The position numbers were made by a program, and so were the translations under genes. 64,000 nt of DNA from Mycobacterium paraterrae (lineage in GTDB: Bacteria > Actinomycetota > Actinomycetes > Mycobacteriales > Mycobacteriaceae): assembly GCF_022430545.2 (NCBI RefSeq), contig NZ_CP092488.2, forward strand, positions 3,224,001 through 3,288,000, read 5' to 3'. Numbering within the stretch: the first letter of the stretch is position 1; each line of letters begins with the position of its first letter. This document shows positions 43,760 to 52,080 of the stretch, one piece after another. Under the pieces are notes generated by a model. That model saw only the letters and a list, made by a program, of their open reading frames with translations. It was not told the origin of the DNA and searched no databases.

Positions 43760-44953
43760 ATGCCGGCCGAATCCGTCGTGGCCCAGCTTGCCGAACTGGG
43801 CGACGCTCTATTGTCGCGCGCCGACGAACTCGCCGACACCATGTTGGCCCTGATGCGCCGGGAGGTGGGATTTCACCGCACCGTCGCCCTGGTGTCTGAC
43901 GAGGATCTGCGGTCAACCGTGCGCGAGCATCTCGGCTCGATTCTCGGCGCATTCGGAGCCGCGACGCCCGGCTTCGATACCCGCGCCGCGGCAGAGACCG
44001 GCCGTAACCGTGCGGCGGCCGGTGTCCCGCTAGCTGCGGTCATGGACTCCTATCGGTTGTGCGCGCGATTCATCTGGGACGAACTCGCCGCCGAGGCCGC
44101 TGGCCGCAACACCGTCACCGACGCCGGGGTCGTGGGCGCCTCCTCGGCCATGTGGCGCGTGCTCGAGGAGTTCACCACGGCGATGGTGACCGGATACCAG
44201 CAAGAGATGGCCCGGCAATTCGTCGACCGTCAACAGGAACGGTCTGCGATGGTGCAAGCGCTGATCGACGGACGCCTCGCCGACACCGTCGATCTATGGA
44301 ATACCGCTGACACGCTTCGCATTTCGCTGCAGGGACCCTACCTGGTGGTGTGCGCCGAACTGGCCAGCATCGGCCGCTCGGTGCTGCCTGGGATCGAAGG
44401 CCGACTGGCCGCGCGCGGCATCTACTCCGCGTGGCGCCTTCAGCCCGACATCGAGATCGGCATCCTGCAGCTCGGGCCCGAGGGCGTCCTGGACACCGTG
44501 GTCGAGGCGTTGAGCGGATACGGCGAGACCCGGGTGGGCATCAGTCCGCCGATTCCGGACCTGGCCGACACCGCGGGTGCGCTGCGATACGCCAGGATCG
44601 CCATGACCGCAGGTCGGCCGGACCGCGGACCGGTGACAGTCTTCGACCGCGACGTGCTGGCGGTGACAACTGCGGCGGCGCCGGAGGTGATGGGCCGCAT
44701 CGCCGCAAATGTCCTCGGTCCCCTGGACGACCTGCCTGGTCACGAGCGCGATGCGCTGCTGGACACGTTGGAAGCGTGGTTCGACAGCCGCGGCTCGGCC
44801 GACCGCGCGGCCACCGTGTTGTTCGTCCACCCGAACACCGTCCGCCAACGGCTGCGCAAGCTCGAGCAGTACACCGGTCGCGCCCTCAACGACCCTCGTG
44901 CGGCGGCGGAATTGTGTATCGCGCTGGAGACCAGCCGACGAGTGCCGCCTTAA
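43760..44953 (+). CDS. PucR family transcriptional regulator
   Basis: Protein of 397 residues. The N-terminal 160 residues are a helical sensor of the RsbT co-antagonist/RsbRD-like type (LRSTVREHLGSILGAFGA, AAAGVPLAAVMDSYRLCARF). The middle has a CdaR/GGDEF-like domain (LVVCAELASIGRSVLPG, TRVGISPPIPDLADTAGALR). The C-terminal helix-turn-helix is at about 347-375 (ATVLFVHPNTVRQRLRKLEQ), the PucR_2 signature. It is likely to activate or repress the upstream decarboxylase/oxidoreductase genes in response to an aromatic or amide compound. That link is by position only. Confidence 0.9.
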   Translation: MPAESVVAQLAELGDALLSRADELADTMLALMRREVGFHRTVALVSDEDLRSTVREHLGSILGAFGAATPGFDTRAAAETGRNRAAAGVPLAAVMDSYRLCARFIWDELAAEAAGRNTVTDAGVVGASSAMWRVLEEFTTAMVTGYQQEMARQFVDRQQERSAMVQALIDGRLADTVDLWNTADTLRISLQGPYLVVCAELASIGRSVLPGIEGRLAARGIYSAWRLQPDIEIGILQLGPEGVLDTVVEALSGYGETRVGISPPIPDLADTAGALRYARIAMTAGRPDRGPVTVFDRDVLAVTTAAAPEVMGRIAANVLGPLDDLPGHERDALLDTLEAWFDSRGSADRAATVLFVHPNTVRQRLRKLEQYTGRALNDPRAAAELCIALETSRRVPP

Positions 44954-44954
44954 G

Positions 44955-45434
44955 CTATTCGCCGTGGCCCGGTCCGACGTTGCGGGCCGGGCAGGTCCTG
45001 ATCTTGTGCACGTATTCGCTTGGTGCACCGGCTATTTCGGCGGCGTCTGCCATTACGCCGATGTAACGCGCCGACGGCAGGCCGCCTTCCCAGGCGTCGA
45101 CCACATACAGCCAGGCCAGCACTGGATCCGTCGTGGTGTCCGACGACAGGCGTTCCACCCGGCAACGGATCTTCTTGTGGATGCCCAGTTCGGACCCTTC
45201 CCAGCGGTCAAGGGTGGCCTCGTCGGCCGGCGTCATGTCATAGAGAACCACGAACACCTTCGAGGTGGGGTCTTCGACGACGGTGGCCAGCGCGCCTTCC
45301 CAACCGATGTCCTCGCCGCCGAACGTCAACCGCCAACCGTGTAGCCAGCCTGTTCCGGCCATCGGGGAATGCGGTGCACGCTGCTGCATCTGGTCGGGAT
45401 GCATGTTCGAGCCATAGGCGGCGTAGAGCGGCAC
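44955..45434 (-). CDS. Gamma-glutamylcyclotransferase-like protein (Rv3304-like)
   Basis: Protein of 159 residues, GTG start at 45434. The fold signature is LYAAYGSNMHPDQMQQRAP near the start, where the YGSN loop binds the gamma-glutamyl group, then GWRLTFGG and VFVVLYDMTPADEATLDRWEG with the candidate acidic residue. Enzymes of this group cyclise gamma-glutamyl amines to 5-oxoproline, though many GGCT-like proteins are uncharacterised. It corresponds to M. tuberculosis Rv3304. The stop lies 1 nt from the pucR stop (convergent). Confidence 0.86.
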   Translation of the reverse strand: MPLYAAYGSNMHPDQMQQRAPHSPMAGTGWLHGWRLTFGGEDIGWEGALATVVEDPTSKVFVVLYDMTPADEATLDRWEGSELGIHKKIRCRVERLSSDTTTDPVLAWLYVVDAWEGGLPSARYIGVMADAAEIAGAPSEYVHKIRTCPARNVGPGHGE

Positions 45435-45440
45435 GGAGAA

Positions 45441-45446
45441 ATCTTA
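45441..45446 (-). promoter_or_regulatory. Putative -10 box of the GGCT-like gene
   Basis: TAAGAT on the reverse strand ends 6 nt before the GTG at 45434, supporting that start and a leaderless message. Confidence 0.5.
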
Positions 45447-45538
45447 GACGGCGTGCGCGGGCGCGGCGCATATCCGCAACGTTCTTAGACCGACGGGCCC
45501 GTCTCCTCAGCCGCACGGCGGCTGCATCGTCGACGGGC

Positions 45539-45544
45539 TAGGTT
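45539..45544 (+). promoter_or_regulatory. Putative -10 box of lpdA
   Basis: TAGGTT ends 7 nt before the GTG at 45552, consistent with a leaderless transcript. Confidence 0.45.
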
Positions 45545-45551
45545 ATGTGTC

Positions 45552-46958
45552 GTGGCGACCCGCATCGTGATCATCGGGGGAGGACCCGCCGGATACGAGG
45601 CGGCGCTCATCGCGGCGGCACGTGACGCCCACGTGACCGTCATCGACTCCGAAGGCATCGGCGGCGCGGCCGTGCTCTTCGACGTCGTGCCGTCGAAGGC
45701 GTTCATCGCCTCGACCGGGGTCCGGACCGAGCTGCGGCGCGGGCCGCATCTGGGCTTCGACGTCGATATCGAGGCCGCCAAGATCTCGCTGTCCGACATC
45801 CACCAGCGCGTCAAGCGGCTGGCCGCCGAACAGTCCGCAGACGTCAAAGCGCAACTGCTCAGCGCCGGCGTCGACGTCGTCGAGGGCAGGGGCGCGCTGG
45901 TCGACACGACGCCGGGTCTTGCCACCCACCAAGTGCAGGCCACCGCGCCCGACGGCGGCACCAGCATCTACGAGGCCGACGTAGTGCTGATCGCCACCGG
46001 GGCCAGCCCCCGCGAGCTGCCGACCGCGCGCCCCGACGGCGAACGCATTTTGACCTGGCGTCAGCTATACGACCTGGATGCGCTGCCGGAGCATCTGATC
46101 GTGGTCGGCTCGGGCGTGACCGGCGCCGAGTTCGTCCACGCCTACACCGAACTGGGCGTCGACGTGACGGTGGTGGCCAGCCGTGACCAGATCCTGCCCT
46201 ACGAGGACGCCGACGCGGCCGCCGTGCTGGAGCGGATCTTCTCCGAACGCGGCGTCCAACTCGTCAAGAACGCCAGGGCCGACTCGGTGACCCGTACCGA
46301 TGCGGGGGTGCTGGTGACATTGGCCGACGGCCGGACCGTCGAGGGCAGCCACGCGCTGATGACGATCGGCTCGGTGCCGAACACCGGCGGCTTGGGGCTG
46401 GACCGGGTCGGCATCGAACTGGGGCGCGGGGGTTACCTCACCGTCGACCGGGTGTCACGGACCTCGGTGTCCAACATCTACGCCGCCGGCGACTGCACGG
46501 GCCTGCTGCCGCTGGCCTCGGTCGCGGCGATGCAGGGCCGGATCGCGATGTGGCACGCCCTGGGCGAGGCCGTCACGCCGATCCGGCTGCGGACCGTCGC
46601 CGCTGCGGTGTTCACCCGCCCCGAACTGGCTGCCGTCGGTGTCCCTCAATCCGCGATCGACGAGGGGTTGGTGCAGGCCCGGACCATCATGCTGCCGCTC
46701 CGCACCAACGCGCGGGCCAAGATGTCGGGGCTGCGGCACGGCTTCGTCAAGCTCTTCTGTCGCCCGGCCACGGGCGTGGTGATCGGCGGCGTAGTGGTCG
46801 CACCCATCGCCTCGGAGCTGATCCTGCCGATCGCCATGGCGGTCCAGACTCGGCTGACGGTGAACCACCTGGCGCAGACCCTGAGCGTGTACCCGTCGCT
46901 GTCGGGATCGATCACCGAAGCGGCGCGTCGCCTGATGGCACATGACGACCTGGACTGA
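45552..46958 (+). CDS. lpdA: NAD(P)H:quinone reductase LpdA (flavoprotein disulfide reductase fold)
   Basis: Protein of 468 residues. FAD site IIGGGPAGYEAALIAAA at 7-23, NAD site VVGSGVTGAEFVHAYTELG, and FAD-closing YAAGDCTGLLPLASVA. The redox-active cysteine pair of true lipoamide dehydrogenases is missing (GIGGAAVLFDVVPSK in place of GTCLNxGCxPSK). The C-terminal His-Pro-Glu catalytic segment is changed too (VYPSLSGSITEA). This matches M. tuberculosis LpdA (Rv3303c), which reduces quinones rather than lipoamide and helps against oxidative stress. glpD2 follows 98 nt later on the same strand. Confidence 0.94.
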   Translation: MATRIVIIGGGPAGYEAALIAAARDAHVTVIDSEGIGGAAVLFDVVPSKAFIASTGVRTELRRGPHLGFDVDIEAAKISLSDIHQRVKRLAAEQSADVKAQLLSAGVDVVEGRGALVDTTPGLATHQVQATAPDGGTSIYEADVVLIATGASPRELPTARPDGERILTWRQLYDLDALPEHLIVVGSGVTGAEFVHAYTELGVDVTVVASRDQILPYEDADAAAVLERIFSERGVQLVKNARADSVTRTDAGVLVTLADGRTVEGSHALMTIGSVPNTGGLGLDRVGIELGRGGYLTVDRVSRTSVSNIYAAGDCTGLLPLASVAAMQGRIAMWHALGEAVTPIRLRTVAAAVFTRPELAAVGVPQSAIDEGLVQARTIMLPLRTNARAKMSGLRHGFVKLFCRPATGVVIGGVVVAPIASELILPIAMAVQTRLTVNHLAQTLSVYPSLSGSITEAARRLMAHDDLD

Positions 46959-47006
46959 ACCCGCGGCCGCGGGACGCGATGGGGAGAGCGGGGCCGTTCC
47001 GACAGG

Positions 47007-47012
47007 TAGCCT
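47007..47012 (+). promoter_or_regulatory. Putative -10 box of glpD2
   Basis: TAGCCT fits TANNNT and would start transcription about 38 nt before the glpD2 GTG, whose ribosome site AGGAG is at about 47043-47047. A short palindrome (CCCGCGGCCGCGGG) just after the lpdA stop could separate the two transcripts. Confidence 0.4.
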
Positions 47013-47056
47013 GAAACAGCGACCTACTGACGAGTAACCGACAGGAGACTTGTGTC

Positions 47057-48793
47057 GTGAGCGACGCGGATCGCGTGCCGGCGAGCTATTTGGGCCCCGA
47101 ACAACGCGCCTCGGCGTGGGAACGCCTCGGCAGCGAGCAGTTCGACGTCGTCGTCATCGGTGGCGGGGTGGTGGGATCAGGCGCTGCGCTGGACGCCGCG
47201 ACGCGGGGGCTGAAGGTGGCGTTGGTCGAAGCCCGTGACTTCGCCTCCGGCACGTCGAGTCGGTCGTCGAAGATGTTCCACGGCGGTCTGCGCTATCTCG
47301 AGCAACTGGAATTCGGTTTGGTGCGCGAGGCGCTGTTCGAGCGCGAGTTGTCGCTGACCACGCTGGCCCCGCATCTGGTCAAGCCGCTGCCGTTTCTCTA
47401 TCCGCTGACCAAGCGGTGGTGGGAGCGGCCGTACGTGGCTGCCGGCATCATGCTCTATGACCAACTTGGCGGCGCGAAATCGGTTCCCGCGCAGAAACAT
47501 CTGACCCGTGCCGGCGCCCTGCGGCTGTCTCCGGGGCTGAAGCGCAGCGCACTGATCGGCGGAATTCGCTACTACGACACCGTTGTCGACGATGCCCGGC
47601 ACACCCTGACCGTCGTGCGCACCGCCGCGCACTACGGCGCCGTGGTGCGGTCGTCGACCCAGGTGGTGTCGTTGCTTCGCGAAGGCGATCGGGTCACCGG
47701 GGTGCGAGTGCGCGACTCCGAGGACGGTGCGATCAACGAAGTCCGCGGGCACGTCGTGGTCAACGCGACCGGGGTGTGGACCGACGAGATCCAGGCGTTG
47801 TCCAAGCAGCGCGGGCGATTCCGGGTGCGCGCGTCCAAGGGCGTGCACATTGTCGTCCCCCGCGACCGGATCGTCAGCGACGTCGCGATCATCCTGCGTA
47901 CCGAGAAGTCGGTGATGTTCGTGATCCCGTGGGGAAACCACTGGATCATCGGAACTACTGACACCGACTGGAATCTCGACCTGGCGCACCCGGCCGCCAC
48001 CAAGGCTGACATCGACTACATTCTCGGCACCGTCAACACCGTGCTCGCTACTCCGTTGAGCCACAACGACATTGACGGCGTGTATGCGGGCCTGCGGCCA
48101 CTACTGGCCGGCGAAAGTGAAGAGACGTCCAAGTTATCGCGCGAGCACGCTGTCGCGGTGCCCGCCCCGGGACTGGTCGCCATCGCCGGCGGTAAGTACA
48201 CCACCTATCGCGTGATGGGTGCCGACGCGATTGATGCTGCAGCGCAATATGTTCCGGCCCGGGTTGCCCCGTCGATCACCGAGAAGGTGCCGCTGTTGGG
48301 CGCTGACGGATACTTCGCGCTGATCAACCAAACCGAACACGTCGGCGCGCTCGAAGGCCTGCATCCCTACCGGGTGCGCCATCTGCTGGACCGCTACGGG
48401 TCGCTGATGAGCGAAGTCCTGGCGATGGCCGCCGACCGGCGCGACCTACTCAACCCGATCGCCGCAGCTCCCGGCTATCTCAGGGTGGAGGCGGCGTACG
48501 CCGTCGCGGCCGAGGGTGCGCTGCACCTGGAGGACGTGCTGGCGCGGCGGACCCGCATCGCGATCGAGTACTCCCACCGCGGTGTGGACTGCGCACGCGA
48601 GGTAGCCGACATCGTCGCGCCAATCCTGGGCTGGACCGCGGCCGACGTGGACCGCGAAGTGCAGACCTACACAGCGCGAGTCGAGGCCGAAGTGCTGTCC
48701 CAGACCCAGCCCGACGACGCATCCGCCGATGCCCTGCGGGCCAGCGCCCCGGAGGCACGCGCGGAGATCCTCGAGCCGGTGCCGCTGAATTAG
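47057..48793 (+). CDS. glpD2: Glycerol-3-phosphate dehydrogenase (aerobic, FAD)
   Basis: Protein of 578 residues; GTG start with AGGAG upstream. FAD is bound by VVVIGGGVVGSGAALDAATR. Family signatures are SSRSSKMFHGGLRYLEQLEF, VNATGVWTDEIQALS, and FVIPWGNHWIIGTTDTDW. The C-terminal DAO_C domain holds HPYRVRHLLDRYGSLMSEVL. It oxidises sn-glycerol-3-phosphate to dihydroxyacetone phosphate at the inner face of the membrane, passing electrons to menaquinone. Equivalent to Rv3302c. In M. tuberculosis phoY1 (Rv3301c) follows; here it is absent and the pseudouridine synthase gene follows directly. Confidence 0.94.
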   Translation: MSDADRVPASYLGPEQRASAWERLGSEQFDVVVIGGGVVGSGAALDAATRGLKVALVEARDFASGTSSRSSKMFHGGLRYLEQLEFGLVREALFERELSLTTLAPHLVKPLPFLYPLTKRWWERPYVAAGIMLYDQLGGAKSVPAQKHLTRAGALRLSPGLKRSALIGGIRYYDTVVDDARHTLTVVRTAAHYGAVVRSSTQVVSLLREGDRVTGVRVRDSEDGAINEVRGHVVVNATGVWTDEIQALSKQRGRFRVRASKGVHIVVPRDRIVSDVAIILRTEKSVMFVIPWGNHWIIGTTDTDWNLDLAHPAATKADIDYILGTVNTVLATPLSHNDIDGVYAGLRPLLAGESEETSKLSREHAVAVPAPGLVAIAGGKYTTYRVMGADAIDAAAQYVPARVAPSITEKVPLLGADGYFALINQTEHVGALEGLHPYRVRHLLDRYGSLMSEVLAMAADRRDLLNPIAAAPGYLRVEAAYAVAAEGALHLEDVLARRTRIAIEYSHRGVDCAREVADIVAPILGWTAADVDREVQTYTARVEAEVLSQTQPDDASADALRASAPEARAEILEPVPLN

Positions 48794-48802
48794 GGGCTGC
48801 AC

Positions 48803-49729
48803 ATGAGGCGAGCGCCGCTGCCGCCCCGCGACGGGCTGGGACCGGCGCGGTTGCGGGTGCACGGCGGGCCGCTGGGCGAGGAGCTGGCCAGTAGGTTCGG
48901 TCCTGAGGTGGCCGCGAAAGCGGTCGCCGGGGAGGTCGTCGATCAGAGCGGTGCAGTGCTCGATCCCGCCACCGTGTTGCCGGCTGGCGCCGTGGTCTAC
49001 CTCTACCGCGAACTGCGCGACGAGGTCGAGGTGCCCTTCGACATCCCGGTGCTCTACCAGGACGACGACATTCTGGTCGCCGACAAGCCGCACTTCCTGG
49101 CCACCATGCCGCGTGGGCGGCACGTGGCGCAGACGGCGCTGGTACGCCTGCGCCGACAGCTCGGGCTCGACGAACTCAGCCCGGCGCATCGGCTGGATCG
49201 GTTGACGGCGGGGGTGCTGCTGTTCACCAAGCGTCGCGAGCTCCGCGGGGCGTATCAGACGATGTTTGCCCGTGGCGCGGTGGACAAGACGTATCTGGCT
49301 AGGGCGGCCGTAGACCCGTGCGTCGCATTGCCGCGCGAAGTGCGCAGTCGAATCATCAAGCGTCGCGGCGACTTCCAAGCGATCGAGGAAGCCGGCGAGC
49401 CCAATGCGGTGACGTTCGTCGAGCTGTTGTCGGCCGACGGGTTGTATCGGCTGACACCGCGGACCGGTCGTACGCATCAGCTTCGGGTGCACATGGCGGC
49501 GCTAGGTCTCCCCATCTACGGGGACCCGCTGTATCCGCGAGTAATCAGCGTCGCCGACGACGATTTCTCGACGCCGTTGCAATTGCTGGCGCAGCGATTG
49601 GAGTTCGACGACCCGTTCAGCGGCGCGCGCCGCGAGTTCGTCAGCGCGCGGCGGCTGTCAGCAGCGCTCGACCCCTGGGCTGATCAGGGGAAGTTCGGGG
49701 CCGACCAGGACGTAGCCGGGTCGGGGTGA
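48803..49729 (+). CDS. RluA-type RNA pseudouridine synthase (Rv3300c-like)
   Basis: Protein of 308 residues from ATG at 48803, 9 nt after glpD2. An N-terminal stretch without a clear S4 domain is followed by the catalytic domain: VLYQDDDILVADKPHFLATM, then SPAHRLDRLTAGVLLFTKR with the catalytic Asp132, and RTGRTHQLRVHMAALGLPI. It isomerises specific uridines in rRNA or tRNA; the target is not predictable. The final 24 residues run past the family's normal end and are opposed by a possible small reverse-strand ORF. Confidence 0.9.
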   Translation: MRRAPLPPRDGLGPARLRVHGGPLGEELASRFGPEVAAKAVAGEVVDQSGAVLDPATVLPAGAVVYLYRELRDEVEVPFDIPVLYQDDDILVADKPHFLATMPRGRHVAQTALVRLRRQLGLDELSPAHRLDRLTAGVLLFTKRRELRGAYQTMFARGAVDKTYLARAAVDPCVALPREVRSRIIKRRGDFQAIEEAGEPNAVTFVELLSADGLYRLTPRTGRTHQLRVHMAALGLPIYGDPLYPRVISVADDDFSTPLQLLAQRLEFDDPFSGARREFVSARRLSAALDPWADQGKFGADQDVAGSG

Positions 49730-49876
49730 CGCGGCGGGCGTGGTGGCCGGTGTGAGGCGCACCGACGAGGCCGCCGAGGTGACCGCGTTGAGCATGTGAC
49801 GCGCCCAATCGGCTAGGCCGCTAGTGGTCGTCAGGTCAGCGAAGCGTCCGCTGACGAAATCTTGCAGTGTTTCCAC
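49658..49876 (-). CDS. Possible small protein, unrecognised
   Basis: A 72-codon frame starting with GTG at 49876 (AAGGA upstream; a TTG 30 nt earlier is possible) and ending inside the antisense 3' end of the pseudouridine synthase gene. About four fifths of its codons end in G or C, like a real mycobacterial gene. Readable segments are ETLQDFVSGRFADLTTTSG and ADWARHMLNAVTSAASSV, then a Pro-rich tail. I recognise no family. It may equally be chance in GC-rich DNA. Confidence 0.3.
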   Translation of the reverse strand: METLQDFVSGRFADLTTTSGLADWARHMLNAVTSAASSVRLTPATTPAASPRPGYVLVGPELPLISPGVERC

Positions 49877-49931
49877 GTCGTCCGTCCTTTGGTAAGTACC
49901 GGGCAATTCATCAACGATTGCGGAGCCCTCT

Positions 49932-50496
49932 TTGGCTCAAAATGTGGGCATTTGTGATCAAGGCCATCGCGGCGGGAACATGCGACTCATGTCACGTGGG
50001 CTGCAACAGTGCGCCGGCCGCACGTATTCCACGATAGGCGACCAAGGCCGACAACCCGGCAGGTACGTGTCAACACTGCGTGAACATTCGTTCTCCAAGA
50101 CCGGGCGGCGGTCCGGTCCGCAGGCGATTCGCTCCTGGTTGACAATCTTCGACCTGACCGGCACCGCGACCCCGCGTGCCGACACGGACGTGGGGACCGT
50201 GCTCGGTCTCACGAGCACCCAGAACGTGTTCCTGGACAACCTGACCATCAGCGCGCCGCTGGCCCCGACCGAGACGCTGGGCAATGAGACGCTGGGAAAC
50301 GCTGCTGACGGACTTGATCTCGGTTCCCAACCTGGGTGACCTGGGCACCGGCGACGTGGTGACCGATTCCACGACGCTGGCCGCCTTCCTGACCGCGTTG
50401 GATCCCGCGCTGGCGACCGAGACAGTCGACCAATTGCTCGGTCTGACTGCCAGCGGTTCCGCCGAGGCTGTCGCCAGCTCGCTGTTCGGGCTCTAG
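49932..50496 (+). pseudogene. Decayed or frameshifted reading frame, unrecognised
   Basis: Two overlapping forward frames look like parts of one protein. The first (best from about 50130) reads SWLTIFDLTGTATPRADTDV and DNLTISAPLAPTETLGN; the second, from about 50284, reads LLTDLISVPNLGDLGTGDVV and ends TVDQLLGLTASGSAEAVASS-LFGL. The switch falls in an imperfect 15-bp tandem repeat (GAGACGCTGGGCAAT and GAGACGCTGGGAAAC, 50272-50301). Composition (Asp, Thr, Leu, Gly) is that of exported mycobacterial proteins, but no start with a ribosome site or signal peptide is seen. Probably a gene remnant. Confidence 0.35.
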
Positions 50497-50881
50497 GCGA
50501 CAACCTAGGTCGTCACGATCCCGACCGGGGGCTGGGCCGATACTGTGCCTAGTGCCCGTCGGCGATTATGCACAAACCGGTTGATACGCAACTGGTTTGC
50601 GATTTTCAGGACCACGGGGCTCAGGTGGGCCGTCGGCGCACCCGGTTGCGGCAATAGCCCGCCTACCGCTCGCCCCGAAAGCGAGCGATAATCGCGCGAG
50701 TCGGATGCATGAACGCGGGGCAAACGGCGGCTGAAATCGCAAAACCCGTCGGCCTTATGAAAGTCGGGCCATAATTGCCGCAGGCCGAATCTTGTTACCA
50801 TGCCTCATGGATGCGAGCGATACAGCAATGCGCGCGACACGCCGGTGCGACTGACTCCGCTGACCGTCTGAAGGAATTCGA
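50497..50881. other. Non-coding stretch before pstS with two hairpins
   Basis: No convincing gene in these 385 bases. One inverted repeat pairs CAAACCGGTT (50573-50582) with AACTGGTTTG (50590-50599), 9 of 10 positions matching, loop 7 nt, followed by GCGATTTT; it could end transcription from upstream or be an operator. A second hairpin pairs CGCTCGC (50667-50673) with GCGAGCG (50681-50687). The pstS ribosome site GAAGGA lies just before its start. I found no clear pho box. Confidence 0.5.
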
Positions 50882-51994
50882 TTGAAGCTCAACCGATTTA
50901 GCGCCGCACTGAGCATTCTGGTGACGGGGGTGGTGGTCCTGTCAGCATGCGGCAGTCACAACAACGCCGCCGGCGGAAGTTCGACGACGAGCGCGCCGCC
51001 GGTGAAGGTGACCTGCGGCGGTAAGGCGGAAGTGAAGGCAAGCGGCTCGACCGCTCAGAAGAACGCGATGGCCGAATTCGGCAAAGCTTTCGCGCAGGCC
51101 TGCCCGGGGCAGTCGCTGGATTACACCGCCGACGACTCCAGCGCCGGAATCAACGAGTTCCTGGAAAGCAAGAACGATTTCGCCGGTTCCGATTCCACAC
51201 TGACGCGAGTCGAATATGACAAGGCCCAGCAGCGGTGTGGTTCGCCGACCTGGAACCTGCCGATGGTGATCAGCCCGATCGCGATCGCGTTCAACGTCAA
51301 CGGTGTCAAGACGCTGAATCTCGATGGTTTGACCGCGGCGCAAATCTTCAACGGCCAGATCAACATGTGGAACGACGGCGCGATTCAGCTGCAGAATCTC
51401 GGCGTCCAACTCCCGAACGAGCCGATTCACGTCATATTTCGCAGCGACGAATCTGGGACCACGGACAACTTCCAGCGATATCTGGACACCGCCTCGAGGG
51501 GCACCTGGGGCTTTCCCGCGGGACGGAAGTTCAACGGCGGGGTCGGCGAGGGCGTCGTCGGCAACGACGGCGCCGCCGACAAGGTGAAAAACACCGAGGG
51601 CTCGGTCACCTATCTCGCCTGGTCGTTCGCGCAATCCGAGCATTTGAACACCGCCAGCATCATCACCTCGGCCGGCCCCGACGCGGTCGCGATCAGCCCC
51701 GAGTCGGTCGGCAAGACCATCTCTACGGCGTGGTTCATCAAGAAGGGCGACGACCTCGCCCTCGACACCATCTCGTTCTATCGGCCGAACCAGCCGGGCG
51801 CCTATCCGATCGTGCTGGCGACGTATGAGATCGTCTGCTCGAAATATCAAGACCCCAACGTGGGTCAGGCCGTGCGGGCTTTCCTGCAGAGTTCGATCGG
51901 GTCGGGTCAGCAAGGTTTGCTCAGCGCCGGGTACATTCCGATCCCGGATGAGTTCAAGCCGCGGCTGCTGAACTCGATCAACGCGATTTCATGA
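50882..51994 (+). CDS. pstS: Phosphate ABC transporter substrate-binding lipoprotein PstS
   Basis: Protein of 370 residues with a TTG start preceded by GAAGGA. It is a lipoprotein: signal peptide with lipobox LSAC and Cys23 as lipidation site. The phosphate-binding fold shows VKASGSTAQKNAMAEFGKAF, ADDSSAGINEFLESKNDFAGSD, FRSDESGTTDNFQRYL and GAYPIVLATYEIVC. It binds inorganic phosphate outside the membrane for the PstCAB permease. No pstC, pstA or pstB is nearby, so this is an orphan copy, as mycobacteria with several PstS proteins have. A PPE gene follows 86 bp later. Confidence 0.93.
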   Translation: MKLNRFSAALSILVTGVVVLSACGSHNNAAGGSSTTSAPPVKVTCGGKAEVKASGSTAQKNAMAEFGKAFAQACPGQSLDYTADDSSAGINEFLESKNDFAGSDSTLTRVEYDKAQQRCGSPTWNLPMVISPIAIAFNVNGVKTLNLDGLTAAQIFNGQINMWNDGAIQLQNLGVQLPNEPIHVIFRSDESGTTDNFQRYLDTASRGTWGFPAGRKFNGGVGEGVVGNDGAADKVKNTEGSVTYLAWSFAQSEHLNTASIITSAGPDAVAISPESVGKTISTAWFIKKGDDLALDTISFYRPNQPGAYPIVLATYEIVCSKYQDPNVGQAVRAFLQSSIGSGQQGLLSAGYIPIPDEFKPRLLNSINAIS

Positions 51995-52008
51995 GATGAG
52001 GGAACGCT

Positions 52009-52071
52009 ATGTATGAGTCTTATTGCTACCGCAGTCGGCCCGGTGTTCCCATCGTTTTCCTACGTCGATAA
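52009..52071 (+). other. Possible 20-codon upstream ORF before the PPE gene
   Basis: ATG at 52009 is preceded by GAGGGAA at good distance and opens a 20-codon frame ending TAA at 52071, ten bases before the PPE start. The PPE ATG itself has no Shine-Dalgarno sequence. Translation of the small frame could load or regulate the PPE gene. Coding status is unproven. Confidence 0.25.
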
Positions 52072-52080
52072 GCGTTCGTC

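Noticed and set aside
46960..46973. Perfect palindrome CCCGCGGCCGCGGG as an operator
   Set aside because: It lies directly after the lpdA stop in very GC-rich DNA and is better taken as a possible 3' hairpin; nothing links it to a regulator.
51995..52080. PE gene paired with the PPE gene
   Set aside because: Only 86 bp are available; a frame starting MSLIATAVGPVFPSF runs out of frame into the PPE gene and has no PE motif.
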